A DNA stretch of 64,000 bases from JBGTCD01 sp041749015 (GCA_041749015.1 JBGTCD010000155.1:1-64000); one strand, 5' to 3'; shown: positions 41,078 to 48,987, counted from the stretch's first letter. The notes: generated by a model not told the origin, from the letters alone. Made by a program: numbers and translations.

Positions 41078-43123
41078 TTGGGAGCAAATAAGGGTATCGT
41101 GAGTATAAGCTATAATGTACTGAACAAACCAGACTCCATAGTATTTGGCAATGGCACCGCTATAAAGTATATTTATAAGGCCAGTGGCATACGACTAAGC
41201 AGGAAATTATATACCAACAGTGTATTGGAGACGACCACCGATTATATGGGCAATGGGATGTATGAGAACGATACGCTGCGATTCATCGGGCATAGCGAGG
41301 GCAGAGTGGTCATGTCGGGAGGAGACCATCAATACCAATATGCTTATACCGACCACCTGGGCAATGTGCGGATGTTGATCAGTTCAGCGCCTGAGACCTA
41401 CACCTTTAAGGCGACAATGGAAAGCGAGTCTGAAGAGCAGGCAGACGATGCGTTGTTTAGCAATATCACAGATAATCCTGTAGACACAGAAGCCACCTCA
41501 TATAACCAGGTGCAGCGGCTAATGCCGGGCAACATTGCCGGTGCGGCCATCACGCTGCCGGTATACCCGGGCGATACGCTAAGTCTGAGTGTACAGGGTT
41601 TTTATCGGAATGGGAGTGGTAGCGGTACGGCTGGCTTAAGTGCCCTGATCACCGCTGTGGCCGGTGCCTTTGGGGGCCTTAATGGCGGGAGCATCGGAGA
41701 GCAAGGCATTTATGACGCCTTTGAGAGGGTCTATGATCCGGGCCTGGGCGGCGGTGTACACGCGCCCCCGTCAGGGTATGTGGCAGCTTACCTTAACTAT
41801 ATTTTATTTGACAAAAACTTCAATGCCGTGCAAGTAGGTTTTGTAGCCATGGATGATGATGCTAATGGGTCGGCGATGCCCATGCAGATTCCGGATTTCA
41901 TAGTACAGCATGAAGGCTTTGTATATGCGTATCTGACCAATGAGAGCAATGCTGAGGTGTACTATGACGACTTTGAGGTATCGCTTAAAGAAAGCCTGGT
42001 GGTACAACAGACCGATTACTATCCGTTTGGTATGCAGCATGCCAGCAGTTGGACCAGGCTTACCACCCTGAAGAACAACTTTCTGTACAATGCAGGCAGT
42101 GAGCTAAACGAGGAGACAAAGAATTACGAGACGCCTTTCAGAGGTTATGACGCTGCGACAGGTCGATTTACGGGGATTGATCCTGTGGCGGCCAAGTACG
42201 CGAGCCTTACGCCATATAATTACGCCTTCAATGATCCTGTAGGCTACAACGACCCGAGTGGTGCCGACCCTATCCAGGACATGTTAGACAATATGGGTAG
42301 GTCCCGGCGCGGCTACCACGGTTCCTATGGCTCCTACTACTCATACCAGATGGAGATGGATGGTCGTGGGAGTTGGGCGGTTAGGCCTGGCTCCGGAAAT
42401 CATTGGAGTAATCAGTTTAGCGACTACACGAGAGATCGTATTCTGATGAGTAGCATTAATTTTGATGCCAAATATTCTGATTTACAAGTTTGGAATCCAT
42501 GGCATGGATTAATGAGTATGAGCGACCCCGAGACAGCTATATTTTTGGCCAATAAGGGAGATCATCCTCTTGTTAACCTTTATTTTCAACAGCAGAGGCA
42601 AGAAGGGTTGATTGGGACTAAATTACCTGAACTTTTTTATGGTGGGAAATTGTATTCTGATATTGCTGAAGGATTGGAGGAAATGTGGAAAGCAAGTTTT
42701 CATCCAGCATTTGACAAAGGGAGAAGGGAAAATACAGCACTAATAACAGATGCGGGATTATTAGTACTCCCAAATTACAAAAATGGACCTAAATCAGGTT
42801 CTGGAAGTTTTTCCTTATTTTGGGATAAACTTTCCTTCACAAAGGATGAAACGGGGACTTACACCATTTGGGCAGTACATTTTGAAGGATCGTGGTTGGA
42901 AGTAAAAGGAATGGTGCATACCCATCCATTTTCAAGTAGTACCCAGAACCATAGCTCTTGGGAACAAGCAAAAGGTGATTGGATTGGTGTATTTAGTGGC
43001 AAGGATAATTATGTAATTTCGCATAGTGGCATATATCAAGCATTGCCAAATTTAACAAGTAAACCGATTTCAAGAAATAATTCTAAAGGATATAAAAAGG
43101 TTGGAGGGTTATATGGTAATTAA
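41078..43123 (+). CDS. Orphan Rhs cassette 3 (longest) with JAB-like toxin domain
   Basis: A 681-residue fragment that begins in the middle of an Rhs core (KGIVSISYNVLNKPDSIVFGNG), with only a TTG as possible start and a stop codon two codons upstream. It keeps more of the core than the other cassettes, including YAYTDHLGNVRM, a jelly-roll-like segment (about 105-305) and YYPFGMQHASSW. The divergent C terminus starts near residue 425. It contains REN followed by MVHTHP (His614, His616) and KGDWIGVF (Asp634), similar to the E--HxH--D zinc site of JAB/MPN peptidases such as DUF4329 toxin domains, although the usual Ser before the Asp is not evident. Peptidase activity is tentative. It overlaps its neighbour by 11 bases. 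Confidence 0.72.
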   Translation: MGANKGIVSISYNVLNKPDSIVFGNGTAIKYIYKASGIRLSRKLYTNSVLETTTDYMGNGMYENDTLRFIGHSEGRVVMSGGDHQYQYAYTDHLGNVRMLISSAPETYTFKATMESESEEQADDALFSNITDNPVDTEATSYNQVQRLMPGNIAGAAITLPVYPGDTLSLSVQGFYRNGSGSGTAGLSALITAVAGAFGGLNGGSIGEQGIYDAFERVYDPGLGGGVHAPPSGYVAAYLNYILFDKNFNAVQVGFVAMDDDANGSAMPMQIPDFIVQHEGFVYAYLTNESNAEVYYDDFEVSLKESLVVQQTDYYPFGMQHASSWTRLTTLKNNFLYNAGSELNEETKNYETPFRGYDAATGRFTGIDPVAAKYASLTPYNYAFNDPVGYNDPSGADPIQDMLDNMGRSRRGYHGSYGSYYSYQMEMDGRGSWAVRPGSGNHWSNQFSDYTRDRILMSSINFDAKYSDLQVWNPWHGLMSMSDPETAIFLANKGDHPLVNLYFQQQRQEGLIGTKLPELFYGGKLYSDIAEGLEEMWKASFHPAFDKGRRENTALITDAGLLVLPNYKNGPKSGSGSFSLFWDKLSFTKDETGTYTIWAVHFEGSWLEVKGMVHTHPFSSSTQNHSSWEQAKGDWIGVFSGKDNYVISHSGIYQALPNLTSKPISRNNSKGYKKVGGLYGN

Positions 43124-43961
43124 ATTATTTATTTTTGTGTTTATATTTCAATCATTATCTATTGTCGCCCAAGAATTACCGTACAAAGATTTTGAAGATA
43201 AAACATTAATTATTTCATTAGAAATTTATTATGATTCTCTAAGATTACGGTACAAAGGCCATGAAGAAAGCATTCCTAACCTTAGAATTACTAAACATAA
43301 AAATTCAGTTTTTGTTGGAATTGCCCCTCATGTAAGCTGGTATGAAGATAATCTACCAGACAAATTCTCAGAATTCAAGGATCGATATGTCTTGATTTAT
43401 AATAAAATTAATAGGGCTCCTGCTCACAACCTTACTTATTCTGGATTTCTGGATTTTTATAAAAATCTTAATTTAGAAATAAAGCATTTATCTTTTATTG
43501 ATCACTTAGATTTGAATCCTACGCCGCCTCTAGTTCTTACATTTAAGAAGGGCAGTTTAGTTACCATAAAAACTATTGATCGTTTCCCTGATAGAAAATT
43601 TTATTCCGAGAATCTTAAGTTTGATAAGAATTGGAAGCTCAAATATAGGGATGGTTATTACCATTTTAATTCTTTGGATTTCATTGAAATCACCTATCCT
43701 TTAGAAAAAGATTTTCCTTTTGATGAGTATATCTTTAATTCCACTCGATTAAACTGGAATGATTTACGTAAACTTGGGTTGAGTGTATTAGTGGGCTTTT
43801 CTAAAAAAGGAAAAGTTAAAAAAGTAGAGGTGGAGTCAAAATGTGAAATTGAAAAAGAACTTGCTTTAAAAATAGAAGAGGCATTAAAAAACTCACCAGG
43901 GTGGATTCCATTTAGGGTCAACGGTAAACCTGTTAAATATAAAATTTCTTTTGGATTTTAA
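43113..43961 (+). CDS. Exported TonB-C-like protein, probable immunity protein of cassette 3
   Basis: A 282-residue protein with a Sec signal peptide (MVIKLFIFVFIFQSLSIVAQ) and a C-terminal domain (about 215-282: LSVLVGFSKKGKVKKVEVESKCEIEKELALKIEEALKNSPGWIPFRVNGKPVKYKISFGF) with the TonB C-terminal fold pattern. No TonB-like membrane anchor or proline-rich spacer is present, so it is unlikely to be an energy transducer. Its start overlaps the end of cassette 3, so immunity is the likely role, again in the periplasm. Confidence 0.65.
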   Translation: MVIKLFIFVFIFQSLSIVAQELPYKDFEDKTLIISLEIYYDSLRLRYKGHEESIPNLRITKHKNSVFVGIAPHVSWYEDNLPDKFSEFKDRYVLIYNKINRAPAHNLTYSGFLDFYKNLNLEIKHLSFIDHLDLNPTPPLVLTFKKGSLVTIKTIDRFPDRKFYSENLKFDKNWKLKYRDGYYHFNSLDFIEITYPLEKDFPFDEYIFNSTRLNWNDLRKLGLSVLVGFSKKGKVKKVEVESKCEIEKELALKIEEALKNSPGWIPFRVNGKPVKYKISFGF

Positions 43962-44299
43962 TTACTTTCATAACCTTAGGTTTCACCCCCTCGCGCGCTT
44001 TTTAAGAGCGTTTGATTATAAAGATTGAAGAAAGGAATATGTTCTGTTCATAACAACCTAATAGTGGAAGGCTTTGTGTATATACCGGAAGATTATATTT
44101 ACAATAGTGCATGATGTTATCATGGAAGAGGATCTTTATGGTAAATTGACAAATTTACGTAATCAGGGTTCGCAGCGTAATAGGATCTGATCTAACCAAC
44201 GGCTTCGGGCGAGTGAATTTCTCCCGGATATTTGTATATTTATCTTAATAATTTACCTACCAGGTGTGATGGAATGATCGGGATTCTTTATTTATAATA
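43962..44299. other. Repeat-bearing junction after the Rhs cassette array
   Basis: It holds a CACCCCCTCGCGCGCTT segment (43984-44000) that matches 36481-36495, and the junction repeat 44023-44058 that matches 38881-38912. No gene is visible. Confidence 0.55.
44023..44058 (+). repeat. Junction repeat after cassette 3 (partner at 38881-38912)
   Basis: Contains GGAATATGTTCTGTTCATAA and the following CAACC, the same as the copy before cassette 2 except for a 5-base insertion and small changes. Confidence 0.6.
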
Positions 44300-45613
44300 A
44301 TGAAGTACCTACTTACCATATTTACTTTTTGTCATATTAGTGCATTTATTTTTGCTCAAAATAACCCCATTCCTGTTAATTCAGCGGTAATTTATGCCAC
44401 TAAGTTGATCTTACAAGATATACCCAACCAAAAGCTATCAGGTTTTGACACCACCCACCTAGGGTCTCTTAAAGTGGCTAATAGGAAAATGATCCAAGTG
44501 CGCGATGGGCACCTAGACAGTTTGAATAATCACATTTCCTTACAAAATGTTTGTCTGGATTCTACCCTTACAAATCAGGCTAAGCAAAGCAAGATTAAAC
44601 TGGAAAAAGAACTCAACACGGGCATCCCATCGGACACCGCTGCTGTGAAAAATGAAGTCATGCAACTACCTACAGAAACAATAAGTAATAGAAGAGTAGC
44701 TGAAATATCAAGTCTTCCCAAAGACTCTGCCACTGTGGCTAATGAGGTACAAGGGATGACAAAAGAGCAGTTAGAAAAACAAACGGGGTTAGATGTACGT
44801 GATGTTAATCTTGATTCTACATCAATAGATCAGTTAGGGATGAAGGTTGAAAAGCAAACGGAAAACTATTTAAATGATACAGAAGAATTTAAGGCACTTG
44901 AAGGTTTCGACCACGAATTAGCGGCATTAGAAAAAGATATAGATCAAATAAACACTGCCCAGGAAGAGCTCAAACAATATGCCACGAGTAAGGAGCTTAA
45001 GCAAAAGATGACCTCCCAGGCCAGGCAATACATTTCTGAAAATGCTGATAAAATTCAGGAGGTACATTCGAGAATTGGAGCACTGAAACAAAAGTACAGT
45101 TACCTACCTAACAGTAATGACCTATCCACCGCTAAAAAACGGAATTCACTCAAAGGGGAATTATTTTGGGAACGGTTGGTACTTGGAGGGAATTTTGGAA
45201 TACATAAAACAAATCCATTGAGAATCGATCTATCTCCTGTAGTCGGCTGGAGGTTTAACAAATTGTTTGAAGTGGGGATGACAGGTGCTTACAGGGTTAA
45301 ATTACCCAACAAGACAAGTACCAATATATTTGAAAATGAGCCTGTGTACGGTTTCTCCGTATTCGCAAACCACATGATCTTTAAAAACTTTTTTGGCTAT
45401 CTGGAAGGGGAGCGTATGAGCAATGTCTTAGGTAGGGCAGAGGTCCATAACCGGCACTGGCATCAGACTTTATTAGTAGGTTTTGGGCGTAAGTTTAAAC
45501 TGGCCAAGTTCCTCGAAATGCAGTCCATAGTTACTTACAACTTCCTCCATGATAGTGGTAATGAGCTTTATAACAATCCAGTAGTTTTTAAGACTGGTTT
45601 TAGGTTAAGGTAA
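44300..45613 (+). CDS. Exported coiled-coil plus beta-barrel hypothetical protein
   Basis: A 437-residue protein with a Sec signal peptide (residues 1-19, ending FIFAQ). The middle (about 80-265) is helical and charged with coiled-coil character, especially FDHELAALEKDIDQINTAQEELKQYATSKELKQKM. The C-terminal part (about 285-437) has outer-membrane strand pattern (GNFGIHKTNPLRIDLSPVVGWRFNKLFEVGMTGAYRV, ending NNPVVFKTGFRLR). I know no named family. A periplasm-spanning rod on a small outer membrane barrel is a possible shape. It may belong with the Rhs system: it lies directly downstream of the array. Confidence 0.65.
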   Translation: MKYLLTIFTFCHISAFIFAQNNPIPVNSAVIYATKLILQDIPNQKLSGFDTTHLGSLKVANRKMIQVRDGHLDSLNNHISLQNVCLDSTLTNQAKQSKIKLEKELNTGIPSDTAAVKNEVMQLPTETISNRRVAEISSLPKDSATVANEVQGMTKEQLEKQTGLDVRDVNLDSTSIDQLGMKVEKQTENYLNDTEEFKALEGFDHELAALEKDIDQINTAQEELKQYATSKELKQKMTSQARQYISENADKIQEVHSRIGALKQKYSYLPNSNDLSTAKKRNSLKGELFWERLVLGGNFGIHKTNPLRIDLSPVVGWRFNKLFEVGMTGAYRVKLPNKTSTNIFENEPVYGFSVFANHMIFKNFFGYLEGERMSNVLGRAEVHNRHWHQTLLVGFGRKFKLAKFLEMQSIVTYNFLHDSGNELYNNPVVFKTGFRLR

Positions 45614-45614
45614 A

Positions 45615-45735
45615 TCACTTCCCGATACAAAACTTACTGAAGATATTCTCCAGCAGGTCATTGGTAGTAATCTGGCCGGTGAGGGAGCCCAGATCCCCGC
45701 CACGACAAAGCCTGAGAAGGCCGTCTAATTGTGGG
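45615..45735 (-). pseudogene. Detached 3' end of mnmE (trmE)
   Basis: On the minus strand the last codons read DLGSLTGQITTNDLLENIF followed by SKFCIGK and a stop, which is the conserved C terminus of the tRNA modification GTPase MnmE, including the catalytic Cys of the CIGK motif. Upstream the similarity ends within about a dozen codons, possibly after a frameshift (a QALSW stretch appears in another frame), and unrelated sequence follows. The rest of mnmE is absent. The 3' end of mnmE is a known integration site for genomic islands of the SGI1 type, so this looks like a copied or left-behind attachment end. Confidence 0.8.
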
Positions 45736-45745
45736 TTTTAAAAAG

Positions 45746-45767
45746 TTTGTCCCCCTTTTTGTCCCCC
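45746..45767. repeat. Tandem TTTGTCCCCC repeat beside the mnmE remnant
   Basis: TTTGTCCCCC occurs at 45746-45755 and 45758-45767 (period 12), followed by a T tract. It begins 11 bases after the end of mnmE similarity, so it may mark a junction. Confidence 0.5.
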
Positions 45768-45811
45768 TTTTTTTTGTAAAGTATTGAAAAACAATAACTT
45801 AAATCGAAATT

Positions 45812-45825
45812 AAGTACCCAGAGCC
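45812..45825. repeat. 14-base copy of the tRNA-Leu 3' end (att-like scar)
   Basis: AAGTACCCAGAGCC at 45812-45825 repeats exactly at 45921-45934, where it is the 3' end of the tRNA-Leu gene (minus strand GGCTCTGGGTACTT). The copies are 109 bases apart. A duplicated tRNA 3' end is what site-specific integration leaves behind. Confidence 0.65.
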
Positions 45826-45923
45826 TACGTTCCCGCCCTTCGGGTCGGACAAGCCCGCCCTACGGGACGGGATAAACTTCTCCTCCGGCTCTTACTAGCT
45901 TCTAACTTCTAAAAACTAAAAAG

Positions 45924-46007
45924 TACCCAGAGCCGGAGTCGAACCGGCACGATATTGCTATCATTGGTGTTTGAGACCAACGCGTCTACCAATTCCGCCA
46001 TCTGGGC
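45924..46007 (-). tRNA. tRNA-Leu (anticodon CAA)
   Basis: The minus strand from 46007 folds as a class II tRNA: acceptor GCCCAGA pairing with TCTGGGT, D-arm GCGGAATTGGTAGACGC, anticodon arm TTGGT-CTCAAAC-ACCAA with anticodon CAA, a long variable arm, and T-arm GCCGGTTCGACTCCGGC. Length 84, discriminator A, CCA not encoded. It looks intact. Confidence 0.96.
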
Positions 46008-46258
46008 ATATACCATTAAACTAACCTAAACCCTCATTTAGGGTCAAGGACTTTCCCAGTGACAGGGTAGACGCGGTCTACCAATTTACCTGCCGGAATC
46101 TGAAGGATGCAGGCAGGTTCTGCCATCTGGGCATTTTACCATTAACTAACCTTTCCCCTCATTCAGGGCAAGGACCTTCCCAGTGACAGGGTAGACGCGG
46201 TCTACCAATTTACCTGCCGGAATCTGTAAGATGCAGGCAGGTTCCGCCATCTGGGCAT
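46008..46258 (-). repeat. Two tandem 124-base units made of broken tRNA-Leu fragments with an inserted palindrome
   Basis: Units 46011-46134 and 46135-46258 are near identical. Each carries the first 14 or so bases of tRNA-Leu (minus strand GCCCAGATGGC-GAA), then the palindromic element TTTACCTGCCGG...GGCAGGT (46085-46118 and 46209-46242), then the continuing D-arm sequence AATTGGTAGAC, which here is folded back into its own hairpin GGTAGAC-GCG-GTCTACC (46066-46082 and 46190-46206). The intact gene lies directly beside them. None can make a tRNA. Confidence 0.75.
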
Positions 46259-46334
46259 TAAAATTTGGGACTGCAAATATGGGTAAAGAAATCCTGATTT
46301 TCAACGACACGGTAAAATTTGGGCTTCGGGAACC

Positions 46335-46637
46335 TCAAACAGGACGGACTTCAATCAATTTTTCGAGCGAAAAGGCCACCGTCTTTTCGGCAAACAAAGG
46401 CTTGACCTGCTCCCATACCAATTTAAAAACTTCTGAATTCCGGTATGCCTCCAAATCCTTTTCCGACTCCCACTGGCTCATGGTGGTCATCACATTGGGA
46501 TTGCCGGGCTCCTTCATCAGGGCCAGGTGGGTACAGCCCGGGAAAGACCGGATGTCTTTTTTGTACCGGTTGAAGATATCTAGAAATTCCGCCGCTTTTC
46601 CGGGGATGAAGGTCATTTTAACGATTCTAACCAGCAT
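46335..46637 (-). CDS. Antibiotic-biosynthesis-monooxygenase (ABM) domain protein
   Basis: A 100-residue protein with the ferredoxin-like dimeric alpha-beta barrel pattern: LVRIVKMTFIPGKAAEFLDIFNRYKKDIRSFPGCTHLALMKE followed by MTTMSQWESEKDLEAYRNSEVFKLVWEQVKPLF. Members include small monooxygenases and haem-degrading enzymes, but many have no known substrate. The start ATG at 46637 was chosen because the 39 upstream codons overlap the SAM hydrolase gene and lack similarity. It follows that gene after four bases and is probably co-translated. Confidence 0.88.
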   Translation of the reverse strand: MLVRIVKMTFIPGKAAEFLDIFNRYKKDIRSFPGCTHLALMKEPGNPNVMTTMSQWESEKDLEAYRNSEVFKLVWEQVKPLFAEKTVAFSLEKLIEVRPV

Positions 46638-46641
46638 AGTA

Positions 46642-47409
46642 TTAACTTTCAAAATTGATGTGAACAGGGCTGTCAAGTTCCAATCCGAGGAGGTCGCCGG
46701 CATGGCCCTGGAAAATACCGATTTCCAAGTACCCTTCACTATTGAACAGGGCAAAGCAATCTCCCGGCTCTACCTGGTGGTAGTGATAGTGTATCCTGGG
46801 CAGCTTTTCTCTGCCAAACCGGAGTTGGTACTTCTTATCCTTAGACAAAATATCAAAGGTATTCTGATCAATATTGGTGATGAGGTTGCCATAATGGTCT
46901 ACCCGTACCACATGGCCCGATATAATCTGCTTCGTCGCCTTGATCTGTCGGCCCAGCATCCTGAAAATGGACTCGACCGTGGTACCCAATTTACCAATCT
47001 CAGTCCCATTAGCCAGGGCTGCGGCAGCCGGTGCCAGGATGTTTTTTCCGGGGAAGGTGCCTTGCCCATCCTCCTTGAGGCCCACAGCTTTATACTCAGT
47101 CTGTTCCAGCAAAAGACCAAAAACCCCATTATCAGGTCCTAAAAAGTAATAGTCTCCGGCATCTATGGCGAGGTGTTGGTTGGATTTGTGACCGGCGGCA
47201 TTCACCGCTACCAGATGGATGGTGTTTTTTGGAAAATCCCGGTATACCCTTTGAAGGGTGTAGGCTGCATGGGCGATATCACAAGGACTGATCTGGTGTG
47301 TAATGTCCACAATAACTGCTGCAGGGCATGTAGAAAGGATGGCGGCCTTTACAGCGGCCACGTAATGATCGCTGTCACCATAATCAGAAGTGAGGGTGAC
47401 AATTGCCAT
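46642..47409 (-). CDS. SAM hydrolase / SAM hydroxide adenosyltransferase (DUF62 family)
   Basis: A 255-residue protein that would split S-adenosylmethionine to adenosine and methionine using water. The N terminus IVTLTSDYGDSDHYVAAVKAAI and the central ISPCDIAHAAYTLQRVYRDFPKNTIHLVAVNAAGH and FLGPDNGVFG match the SAM hydroxide adenosyltransferase pattern, related to fluorinase and chlorinase. The haloenzyme-specific insertion is not evident, so hydrolysis is most likely. It is followed by a small ABM gene on the same strand. Confidence 0.88.
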   Translation of the reverse strand: MAIVTLTSDYGDSDHYVAAVKAAILSTCPAAVIVDITHQISPCDIAHAAYTLQRVYRDFPKNTIHLVAVNAAGHKSNQHLAIDAGDYYFLGPDNGVFGLLLEQTEYKAVGLKEDGQGTFPGKNILAPAAAALANGTEIGKLGTTVESIFRMLGRQIKATKQIISGHVVRVDHYGNLITNIDQNTFDILSKDKKYQLRFGREKLPRIHYHYHQVEPGDCFALFNSEGYLEIGIFQGHAGDLLGLELDSPVHINFES

Positions 47410-47550
47410 AGGGATTATTTAAAGGCTTCCGATGAACCGGGCCAGTAGATTTTCGTTATAATTTTGTAGGACATGGGTTATATGACTATTTTTGTAAGGA
47501 ACGTTTGAGACAAAATTAGGTCTAAATTCACGAATTAATAAAAAAATCAT

Positions 47551-48492
47551 TTGGTAGAAAAGGTTATTACGCTCGAAAATATCTCCCTGATCGATTTTCT
47601 GGGAGTAGAAAACAAAAATATCAACGATGTTGCGGCAGCTTTTCCAAAAAGCAAGATCGTTTCCAGAGGAAATGAGCTAAGGATCAAGGGGAGCTCCGAT
47701 GAAATCCTAAAAATCAACGACATCCTCAATGCCCTGCTGAACCACTATCATAAATTCGGGCAGGTGACCCCTGACAATGTGCAGGCTTATCTTACCAAGG
47801 AGCATCAGGAGATTTCCAGTATGGCCAGTGACCAGATATTAATCTATGGCACCCGTGGGTTTGGCATCAAGCCCAAGTCGCTCAACCAGCAAAAGTTGGT
47901 CTATGCTATCGAGGAAAATGACCTGGTTTTTGCCTGTGGTCCCGCCGGTACCGGTAAAACCTATATTTCGGTAGCACTTGCCGTGAAGGCTCTAAAAAAT
48001 AAGGAAGTCCGTAAAATTATCATCACCAGGCCGGCAGTGGAGGCGGGTGAAAATCTGGGATTCCTGCCAGGTGACCTCAAAGAAAAGCTGGACCCCTATC
48101 TCCGGCCTATTTATGATGCCCTGAGGGATATGGTGCCGGCAGAAAAGCTTCGGTTCTATATGGAAAATAATGTCATCGAAATTGCACCTTTGGCATATAT
48201 GAGAGGCCGCACGCTCAATAACGCTTTCATCCTCCTGGATGAGGCACAGAATACTTCTCCTATGCAGATCAAGATGTTTCTTACCCGGATGGGTCCTGAA
48301 TCTAAAATGATCATCACTGGTGACACATCCCAGATCGACTTGCCCAAAAATCAGCAGTCAGGGCTGATAGAGGCTATGAGCATCCTTAAGGGCGTATCCG
48401 GTATTGGCTTTGTAGACCTCACCGAAAAGGATGTGATCCGCCACAAAATTGTGAGAAGCATTATTTCTGCCTACCAAAAAGCTGATAAGTAG
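47551..48492 (+). CDS. phoH: PhoH-family ATPase
   Basis: A 313-residue P-loop protein of the PhoH group, linked with RNA metabolism (often beside ybeY). The N-terminal part (1-110) is a KH-like domain; the ATPase domain has Walker A in FACGPAGTGKTYIS (about residues 128-141) and Walker B ILLDEAQN (about 225-235), plus TGDTSQIDLP. The start is TTG at 47551, as no ATG gives the full KH-like domain. It ends two bases before the GNAT gene, so they are co-transcribed. Confidence 0.93.
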   Translation: MVEKVITLENISLIDFLGVENKNINDVAAAFPKSKIVSRGNELRIKGSSDEILKINDILNALLNHYHKFGQVTPDNVQAYLTKEHQEISSMASDQILIYGTRGFGIKPKSLNQQKLVYAIEENDLVFACGPAGTGKTYISVALAVKALKNKEVRKIIITRPAVEAGENLGFLPGDLKEKLDPYLRPIYDALRDMVPAEKLRFYMENNVIEIAPLAYMRGRTLNNAFILLDEAQNTSPMQIKMFLTRMGPESKMIITGDTSQIDLPKNQQSGLIEAMSILKGVSGIGFVDLTEKDVIRHKIVRSIISAYQKADK

Positions 48493-48494
48493 CA

Positions 48495-48929
48495 GTGTAT
48501 TCAGTCCGCCTTATCGAGGAAGAATCTGAATTGCAGGCAGCCTTTGCCATCCGCAGGGAAGTATTTGTGAAAGGGCAGAAAGTGGCACCCGAAGAGGAGT
48601 TTGATGCTTATGAAACGACCTCATTTCATTTTCTGGCAGTGGATGCTGAAGGCACACCCATCGGAACGGGTCGTTGGCGGTTTACCGACAAAGGCATCAA
48701 GATCGAAAGGATCGCAGTGATGGAAGCCCAGCGTGGGAAGGGGGTAGGTGCCCAAATCATGGATACACTCATGGCCCATATTGCCCGGCATCCGGAAAGT
48801 GGCGATCATATGATCTATATGCATGCCCAGGTACAGGTGGTGGATTTTTATCGGCCTATGGGCTTCCGCACGGTAGGGGATGTCTTCGACGAATGCGGGA
48901 TCATGCATTACAAGATGATGTTGGATTAG
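48495..48929 (+). CDS. GNAT-family N-acetyltransferase
   Basis: A 144-residue acetyltransferase. It shows the GNAT folds: EEESELQAAFAIRREVFVKGQKV at the N terminus, FLAVDAEGTPIGTGRWRF in the sheet, and the acetyl-CoA motif IAVMEAQRGKGVGAQIMDTLM with Q/R-GKGVG. The remainder (YMHAQVQVVDFYRPMGFRTVGDVFDECGIMHYKM) is typical of the ElaA-like group that acts on small molecules. The substrate is unknown. Start is GTG at 48495, two bases after the phoH stop. Confidence 0.9.
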   Translation: MYSVRLIEEESELQAAFAIRREVFVKGQKVAPEEEFDAYETTSFHFLAVDAEGTPIGTGRWRFTDKGIKIERIAVMEAQRGKGVGAQIMDTLMAHIARHPESGDHMIYMHAQVQVVDFYRPMGFRTVGDVFDECGIMHYKMMLD

Positions 48930-48987
48930 GCCTTTGGCCGACTTTGACTTTGACCATGACACTAACGCTAACCCTAATATTTATATC

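Noticed and set aside
43113..43961. TonB energy-transducing protein
   Set aside because: Only the C-terminal fold matches; the membrane anchor and proline-rich linker are missing, and the gene overlaps an Rhs tip.
46231..47142. Long plus-strand open frame of about 300 codons opposite the SAM hydrolase
   Set aside because: It runs through the tRNA-fragment repeat and then antisense to two genes with clear family motifs; its translation has no domain or normal composition.
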